A stretch of DNA of 10,983 nucleotides, from positions 1 to 10,983 of the forward strand of contig JAFODX010000179.1 of NCBI GenBank assembly GCA_017380475.1, in the 5' to 3' direction. Under the pieces are notes generated by a model. It searched no databases. It was not told where the DNA came from and saw only the letters and a program-made list of their open reading frames with translations. Source of the DNA: Clostridia bacterium (GTDB lineage: Bacteria > Bacillota > Clostridia > UBA1381). The position numbers and the translations under genes were made by a program. This document shows, piece after piece, positions 5,952-10,983 of this stretch (the first letter of the stretch is position 1; each line of letters begins with the position of its first letter).

Positions 5952-8594
5952 ATGAAAAAAATCCTTATTCTCGATGCGAACAGTATTATAAACCGTGCAT
6001 TTTACGGAATCCGCACGCTTAATGCACCTGACGGTACTCCTACAAATGCGATTTACGGTTTTTTGAATATTCTTATGAAGCTTATCACGGAGCACAAGCC
6101 GGATTGTATCCTTGCGGCATTTGACCTTAAAGCACCGACTTTCAGACATAAAATTTATTCGGAGTACAAGGCAAACCGTCACGGTATGCCGGACGAACTT
6201 GCGGTGCAGATGCCCATTACAAAAGATATTCTCTCACAAATGAACATTCCTATTCTTCAGCTTGAGGGTTATGAGGCAGATGATATAATAGGAACAGTTT
6301 CACGTATGTGCGAAGAAAAGTCAATGCAGTGCTTTATCGCAACAGGCGACCGTGACGATCTGCAGCTTGCAGGTGGCGGAACTACGGTGGTTTTAGCATC
6401 AACAAAGTCGGGACAAAGCGTAACAGAGCTTTTTGATGCGAACGCAGTTATTGAAAAATACGGCGTAAAACCTGAAGAGTTTATTGATATGAAAGCACTT
6501 ATGGGTGATACGTCAGATAACATCCCCGGTGTTAAAGGTCTCGGTGAAAAAACTGCATCAAAGCTCATTTCTCAGTTCGGAACAATTGAAAATATGTACG
6601 AAAACATTGATGAGGCAAATGTTTCCGAAAAAATCAGGAACAGCCTTATCACAGAAAAAGAAACTGCATTTTTAAGCAAAACACTCGCCACAATAGATAA
6701 ATTTGTCCCGGTTGACGTTGACCTTGAAAACACAATTTTTTCTGATGATGCATCGACATATTCACCCGATTTATATACCCTGCTTATGCAGTTGGGTCTG
6801 AAAAGCACAATCAAAAAGTTCGGTATTACCCCGACAGAGAATACATCTGTTGCACTCAACAGCAACTTCTTTGACGACAGAAAATCCGAGTGTGTATCAT
6901 CACGCACAGAGTTTGCTAAGCTCGTATCACTGCTCGGCAAAAAACTGGCTATGTATATAAAAACAAGTAACGGTACACTCACTGCCATTGCTTTTTCTGA
7001 TGGCAGGAACGCATACTGTGCATCGCCTGCAATCGCGGACAACACTCTTCTTGAGATGCTCTCCCCCATTTTGTCAGATGCCAATACCGAAAAATATGTT
7101 TATAACATCAAGCCTGCTATCGTTGACCTTAACGGTATTACGGAAATAAACGGCATTACTTTTGATACAAAGCTCGGCGCTTATCTCATAAATCCGTCAA
7201 AAAACACGGACCTTGAATCTGCCGCTGCTGAATATCTCGGTGTATATCTCGACAATTCTGAAGTTGCACAAATGTCGCTTTTGGACGATACACCGCTTGA
7301 CACAGATGCAAAGTATGCTCATATCATATATGCATTGTCGGAGGTTATGGCTGAAAAGATTGAGGAAAATGACCAGCACACACTCTTTTATGATATTGAA
7401 CTGCCTCTCATAAACGTACTTGCGGATATGCAGATTGAGGGCTTTAAGGTAGATGCGGACGAGCTTGCAAGATTCGGTAACTTCCTGCAGGATAATATTG
7501 AGAGTTTTGAAAAGGAAATATACTCACTCGCAGGCGAAAAATTTAATATAAACTCACCCAAACAGCTTGGTGAAATACTTTTCGGGAAGCTTGGGCTTAA
7601 GGGTGGAAAGAAAACAAAAACAGGCTATTCCACAAAGGCAGATGTTTTAGAAAAGCTTGCACCCGATAACGAAATAGTACGTATTGTGCTTGAATACAGA
7701 ACGTATCAGAAGCTCAAGAGCACATACTGTGACGGACTTTCAACTCTCATTAACAAAAAAACGGGACGTATCCATTCAGTATTCCATCAGACAGGTACGG
7801 TTACCGGTCGTTTAAGCTCATCAGAGCCTAATATGCAGAATATCCCGACAAGAACAGAGCTGGGCAGAGAGCTCCGAAAGATGTTCACTGCAAAAGACGG
7901 CTGTGTTCTTATTGATGCTGACTATTCACAGATAGAACTACGGGTTCTTGCACATCTTGCAAAAGACCCCGTTATGACAGAAGCTTTTACAAACGGCGAG
8001 GATATCCATGCAGTTACTGCATCAAAAATCCTTAATATACCGATTAATGAGCTTACAAAGGATCAACGTAACAGTGCAAAGGCTATCAATTTCGGCATCG
8101 TTTACGGAATGAGTGAATATACATTATCTCAGGACCTCGGAATATCATTCAAGGACGCAAAAAATTATATGAACGAATACTTCAATAAGTATTCAAGTGT
8201 TCGTGATTATCTTGATTTCCTCAAGAAGTTTGCACATCTTCACGGATATGTAAAAACTCTTATGAACAGAGTTCGGTATATCCCCGAGCTATCCTCACAG
8301 CAGGCTATGGTTCGTGCATTCGGTGAGCGTGCCGCTATGAACACACCCGTTCAGGGCAGTGCGGCAGATATTATGAAATGTGCTATGGTGCGTGTTTATA
8401 ACAGACTCAAAGCTGAAAACCTGCAGGCAAAAATCATTCTGCAGGTACACGATGAGCTTATTGTTGAAACACCGCATGACGAAGTTGATAAGGTAAAAGC
8501 AATCCTTAAAACGGAAATGGAAAACGCAGTAAAGCTTGATGTACCGTTAATCGCAGATATGGAATCAGGTAATAGCTGGTATGACGCAAAGTAG
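5952..8594 (+). CDS. polA: DNA polymerase I
   Basis: This 880-residue family A polymerase fills gaps and removes RNA primers during Okazaki fragment processing and excision repair. The 5'-nuclease domain (about 1-290) keeps its metal-binding acids: D8, D58, the E108/D110/D111 cluster, D133 in TGDRD, and D186/D189 in GDTSDN. The middle domain (about 300-465) has the proofreading fold position but has lost the exonuclease carboxylates: Y335 and K337 replace the D-x-E of motif I, A389 replaces the motif II Asp, and I459 replaces the motif III Asp. The polymerase domain (about 470-880) is intact: motif A DADYSQIELR with D657, motif B R706/K710/F714/Y718, and motif C HDE with D834/E835. These align with E. 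coli Pol I at a constant offset of 48. Expect 5'-nuclease and polymerase activity without proofreading. GGAAAGGA precedes ATG by ten bases. The metal importer genes follow after 9 bases. Confidence 0.97.
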   Translation: MKKILILDANSIINRAFYGIRTLNAPDGTPTNAIYGFLNILMKLITEHKPDCILAAFDLKAPTFRHKIYSEYKANRHGMPDELAVQMPITKDILSQMNIPILQLEGYEADDIIGTVSRMCEEKSMQCFIATGDRDDLQLAGGGTTVVLASTKSGQSVTELFDANAVIEKYGVKPEEFIDMKALMGDTSDNIPGVKGLGEKTASKLISQFGTIENMYENIDEANVSEKIRNSLITEKETAFLSKTLATIDKFVPVDVDLENTIFSDDASTYSPDLYTLLMQLGLKSTIKKFGITPTENTSVALNSNFFDDRKSECVSSRTEFAKLVSLLGKKLAMYIKTSNGTLTAIAFSDGRNAYCASPAIADNTLLEMLSPILSDANTEKYVYNIKPAIVDLNGITEINGITFDTKLGAYLINPSKNTDLESAAAEYLGVYLDNSEVAQMSLLDDTPLDTDAKYAHIIYALSEVMAEKIEENDQHTLFYDIELPLINVLADMQIEGFKVDADELARFGNFLQDNIESFEKEIYSLAGEKFNINSPKQLGEILFGKLGLKGGKKTKTGYSTKADVLEKLAPDNEIVRIVLEYRTYQKLKSTYCDGLSTLINKKTGRIHSVFHQTGTVTGRLSSSEPNMQNIPTRTELGRELRKMFTAKDGCVLIDADYSQIELRVLAHLAKDPVMTEAFTNGEDIHAVTASKILNIPINELTKDQRNSAKAINFGIVYGMSEYTLSQDLGISFKDAKNYMNEYFNKYSSVRDYLDFLKKFAHLHGYVKTLMNRVRYIPELSSQQAMVRAFGERAAMNTPVQGSAADIMKCAMVRVYNRLKAENLQAKIILQVHDELIVETPHDEVDKVKAILKTEMENAVKLDVPLIADMESGNSWYDAK

Positions 8595-8603
8595 GGAAAT
8601 AAT

Positions 8604-9467
8604 ATGAAAAAACTATCAATTATTATACTTGCAATTATACAGACTTTAATTTTTGCATCCTGCAAAAGTGTCACGACTGACAGCGATAAATTGCAGGTTT
8701 ATACATCATTCTATGCAATGTATGATTTCGCAAAGCAGATAGGCGGAGATAAGGCAGATGTATATCTGCTCTGCCCCTCAGGTCAGGAACCGCACGATTT
8801 TGAGCCTACAGCTCAGGATATTGCAAAGCTGTCACAGTCTGACGTGTTCATTTACAACGGTATGGGAATGGAGCACTGGACTGATTCTGTTACTGCTTCA
8901 CTCAACGGCGATGTTGCAATAGTGAAAGCCACTGACAAAATCAAACTCAATAAGTTCACTGCAGGTGACCCCCACGTATGGCTCAATCCCGATAACGCTT
9001 ATACCCAGCTGAGGGCTATTGCAGAAGCGTATAAGTCAAAGGACCCTGCCAACAAGGATTATTATGAAAAGAATCTGAAAGAATGCAAAGAAAAAATTGA
9101 ACGTCTGAAACAGGACCTTGAAACTGCGAAAAATATGTTCAGTTCACATTCAATTGTTGTTTCGCACTATGCGTATTCACATCTTTGCGATGTAATCGAC
9201 GTTTCACCGTATGCCGTTAACGGCACTGACAATTCAGGTGACCCCACACCGCAGAGAATGGCAGAAATAGAAAACTATATAAAAGACAACAACATAAAAT
9301 ATATATTCACCGAGCCACTTGGCACAAGTGATATTATGAAAGCGATAGCAAAGGATACAGGATGTGAAATACTTGTACTTGACCCGTTTGAGGGCAGTTC
9401 TGAAAACAAAGATTATTTCAATGTTATGTATGAAAATATAGCCGCACTCACTCAGGCACTTAATTGA
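8604..9467 (+). CDS. znuA: Zinc/manganese ABC transporter substrate-binding lipoprotein (ZnuA-like)
   Basis: This 287-residue cluster A-I (ZnuA/TroA-type) binding protein captures a divalent metal outside the membrane and hands it to the permease. The N-terminus is a lipoprotein signal: KK, a hydrophobic core, then the lipobox F-A-S-C with C20 as the lipidated residue. The metal ligands are visible: H64 in EPHDFEPT, H124 in GDPHVWLNP, H188 in VVSHYAY, and D260 in the VLDPFEG segment. A charged helix (about 145-178) corresponds to the rigid backbone helix linking the two lobes. The His-rich flexible loop of many zinc-specific members is absent, so zinc and manganese both remain possible. GGG at 8594-8596 gives a ribosome binding site overlapping the polA stop codon. 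No terminator or separate promoter is seen between the two genes. The ATPase gene starts 10 bases downstream. Confidence 0.9.
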   Translation: MKKLSIIILAIIQTLIFASCKSVTTDSDKLQVYTSFYAMYDFAKQIGGDKADVYLLCPSGQEPHDFEPTAQDIAKLSQSDVFIYNGMGMEHWTDSVTASLNGDVAIVKATDKIKLNKFTAGDPHVWLNPDNAYTQLRAIAEAYKSKDPANKDYYEKNLKECKEKIERLKQDLETAKNMFSSHSIVVSHYAYSHLCDVIDVSPYAVNGTDNSGDPTPQRMAEIENYIKDNNIKYIFTEPLGTSDIMKAIAKDTGCEILVLDPFEGSSENKDYFNVMYENIAALTQALN

Positions 9468-9477
9468 AAGGACTCCA

Positions 9478-10212
9478 ATGAATAACGAAGTTATAAATGT
9501 AGAAAATCTGACATTTGAATATACCGACACAGCAATTTTAAAGGACGTTAATTTTAAGCTGTATAAAGGCGATTTTCTCGGTATCATCGGTGCAAACGGC
9601 GCCGGAAAATCAACGCTTATTAAGCTTATTTTAGGTCTGCTCTCACCCGACAGCGGTAAAATAAGTCTGTTTGGCACAGATTTTGCAAAAGCACGAAAAA
9701 AAATCGGATATGTGGCACAGAAAGCTAATTCATTTACATCCGACTTCCCTGCTACTGTTAAAGAGGTTGTACGTGCTAACCTTTTCTCTGAAAAGGGACT
9801 TTTTAAGCCATTCACAAAAAAAGACGATGAAAAAGTATTTTCGGCACTTGAACTTGTAGGAATGACACATCACAAAGACAAGCTTATCGGCACACTTTCA
9901 GGCGGTGAGCAACAGCGTGTTTTTATTGCCCGTGCACTCGTGCGTGAGCCTGAACTTTTGCTTATGGACGAACCTACAGTTGGTATTGATTCAAAGTCCG
10001 TCCACGATATTATGGACATAATGAAAAAGCTCAACAAAAACGGAATGACAATCATAATGACAAATCACGATACGCCCTCACTTTTAGAGGTATCAAACAA
10101 GCTCCTGATATTCTGTGAACACGGATACGAGGAATTTGTTACGATGTCGGATTTGTCGCTTGAAAGAATTTCAGATATACTTGCAGGAAAGAGGTTACAC
10201 AAGCATGATTGA
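9478..10212 (+). CDS. znuC: Metal ABC transporter ATP-binding protein (ZnuC-like)
   Basis: This 244-residue cytoplasmic ABC ATPase powers the metal importer. The Walker A motif is GANGAGKST at residues 38-46. The Q-loop glutamine is Q81, in the G-Y-V-A-Q-K segment typical of zinc/manganese importers. The ABC signature LSGGEQQR is at 140-147, Walker B LLLMDE is at 160-165, and the switch histidine is H197 in TNHD. Length and motif spacing are normal and nothing is missing. GAAAGGA at 9466-9472 overlaps the upstream stop codon and lies five bases before ATG. The last eight bases overlap the permease gene, indicating translational coupling. The specificity label follows from the neighbours, since ATPase sequence alone does not identify the metal. 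Confidence 0.93.
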   Translation: MNNEVINVENLTFEYTDTAILKDVNFKLYKGDFLGIIGANGAGKSTLIKLILGLLSPDSGKISLFGTDFAKARKKIGYVAQKANSFTSDFPATVKEVVRANLFSEKGLFKPFTKKDDEKVFSALELVGMTHHKDKLIGTLSGGEQQRVFIARALVREPELLLMDEPTVGIDSKSVHDIMDIMKKLNKNGMTIIMTNHDTPSLLEVSNKLLIFCEHGYEEFVTMSDLSLERISDILAGKRLHKHD

Positions 10213-10983
10213 TATATTCACATACCCGTTTATGTTAAAAGCGTTTGCGGTTGCGTTTATGATTGCACTTTGTGCACCGTGTATCGGTCTTCCGATTGTT
10301 TTAAAACGGTTCTCCGCCATCGGTGACGCAACATCGCACTCTGCACTTGGCGGAATCGCATTCGGTCTTATATTTGGCATTAACCCTATAATAGGCGCAG
10401 TGGTATTTTCTGTTGTTGCAGTATTAAGCGTTGAAAAGCTACGCAAAGCATTCGGTACATACCACGAAATCGCAACGGTGATAGTAATGTCTGCCGGAAT
10501 CGGACTTACTGCCGTGCTCTCGGCATTTATCAAAAACGGCTCGGCAAACATCAGCAGTTTTATGTTCGGCTCAATTGTTGCAATATCAGATTTTGAACTG
10601 TGGCTCTCACTTATACTTTGTGCCATAGTCCTGATTGTGACCTTTCTCTTGTATAAAGAGAATTTTGCAATAACCTTCGATGAGGAAGCCGCACTACTTA
10701 GCGGAATCCCCGTAAGACTTGTAAACTTTATAGTTATGCTATTAACAGCTATAGTCGTTTCTGTGGCTTCAAGAATTGTCGGTGCACTTATGATTTCATC
10801 GCTTCTGGTAATCCCCGTCGCAAACGCTATGCTCGTTTCAAAAAGCTATAAACAGACACTCACCTTGTCTATTGTATTCTCAGAATTTATAACGCTTGCA
10901 GGACTTTTTATTTCGTTTTATCTCGACCTGCGACCGGGCGGTACAATTGTATTGCTTGGAGTTATAATTCTCGTTATAACAGC
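10205..10983 (+). CDS. znuB: Metal ABC transporter permease (ZnuB-like, ABC-3 family), truncated by the window end
   Basis: 259 complete codons are present without a stop; the gene runs past the window edge. It encodes a multi-spanning membrane protein of the ABC-3 permease family, which forms the dimeric channel of zinc/manganese importers. Hydrophobic segments lie at about 10-32, 48-75, 88-110, 130-150, 170-187, 191-211, 218-240 and 246-259. The conserved VLKRFSAIGDATSHSALGG segment (residues 32-50) and SFMFGSI (118-124) are hallmarks. So is the F-D-E-E-A-A-L-L-S-G loop (158-167), which resembles the coupling region contacting the ATPase. D-L-x-P-G-G-T-I-V-L near the end matches the last helix entry, so only a few residues are probably missing. 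ATG lies inside the upstream ATPase gene, and GAAAGAGG (10187-10194) precedes it by ten bases. Confidence 0.92.
   Translation, partial: MIDIFTYPFMLKAFAVAFMIALCAPCIGLPIVLKRFSAIGDATSHSALGGIAFGLIFGINPIIGAVVFSVVAVLSVEKLRKAFGTYHEIATVIVMSAGIGLTAVLSAFIKNGSANISSFMFGSIVAISDFELWLSLILCAIVLIVTFLLYKENFAITFDEEAALLSGIPVRLVNFIVMLLTAIVVSVASRIVGALMISSLLVIPVANAMLVSKSYKQTLTLSIVFSEFITLAGLFISFYLDLRPGGTIVLLGVIILVIT

Noticed and set aside
6572..7084. Minus-strand open frame of 170 codons within polA
   Set aside because: It is antisense to the degenerate exonuclease region of a well-supported polA and shows no motif or initiation signal.
8580..8604. Possible Zur or MntR operator ahead of the metal importer
   Set aside because: Only nine intergenic bases exist and I see no palindrome resembling known metalloregulator boxes there or in the polA 3' end next to it.
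9234..9815. Minus-strand open frame of 193 codons across the lipoprotein-ATPase junction
   Set aside because: It is antisense to two well-supported genes, including the Walker A region, and its composition looks like a complement shadow.
10195..10626. Minus-strand open frame of 143 codons opposite the permease
   Set aside because: The plus strand encodes a clear ABC-3 permease with conserved segments. The antisense frame has no recognisable features.

Overview
The window looks like a chromosomal housekeeping segment from a Gram-positive anaerobe of class Clostridia, probably a gut Oscillospiraceae/Ruminococcus-type bacterium. This placement is inference. It rests on strong AGGAG-type ribosome binding sites, sigma-A-like promoters (TTGACT-N17-TATAAT), a lipoprotein-anchored metal-binding protein, a single-PDZ membrane-anchored HtrA, and a Pol I with an eroded proofreading domain. 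I see no phage, transposon, CRISPR, integrase or toxin-antitoxin signature, and no RNA gene.

Layout from left to right. (1) At 2-160 is the C-terminal tail of a Cof-type HAD phosphatase. (2) At 178-3401 is a two-gene transcription unit: a promoter with an operator-like palindrome, rhamnulokinase (rhaB), an AMP-forming fatty-acid-type acyl-CoA synthetase 14 bases later, and a strong intrinsic terminator. (3) At 3435-4422 is a single-gene unit encoding a PIG-L/LmbE-family zinc deacetylase, with its own near-consensus promoter and a terminator. (4) At 4427-4496 are two further hairpins in the convergent gap. (5) At 4516-5745, on the minus strand, is a membrane-anchored HtrA serine protease. (6) At 5746-5951 is a divergent promoter region with a 9-base direct repeat at an 11-base period. 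(7) From 5952 to the window end are DNA polymerase I (polA) and, packed tightly behind it, a zinc/manganese-type ABC importer: lipoprotein, ATPase and permease. The permease is cut by the window edge.

How the genes fit together. RhaB phosphorylates L-rhamnulose, but no rhamnose isomerase or aldolase lies in the window, so the rest of that pathway must be elsewhere. The three transporter genes form one complex: the lipoprotein captures the metal, the permease conducts it and the ATPase drives import. They follow polA by only 9 bases, with no visible terminator or metal-regulator box, so they are probably co-transcribed with polA at least in part. HtrA is likely an envelope quality-control protease and is transcribed away from polA.

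I did not find a convincing undescribed system. The points most worth a second look are the 11-base-period repeat between htrA and polA, the palindrome just downstream of the rhaB promoter, the polA-metal importer linkage, the rhaB-acyl-CoA synthetase pairing, and the hairpin-dense convergent gap.
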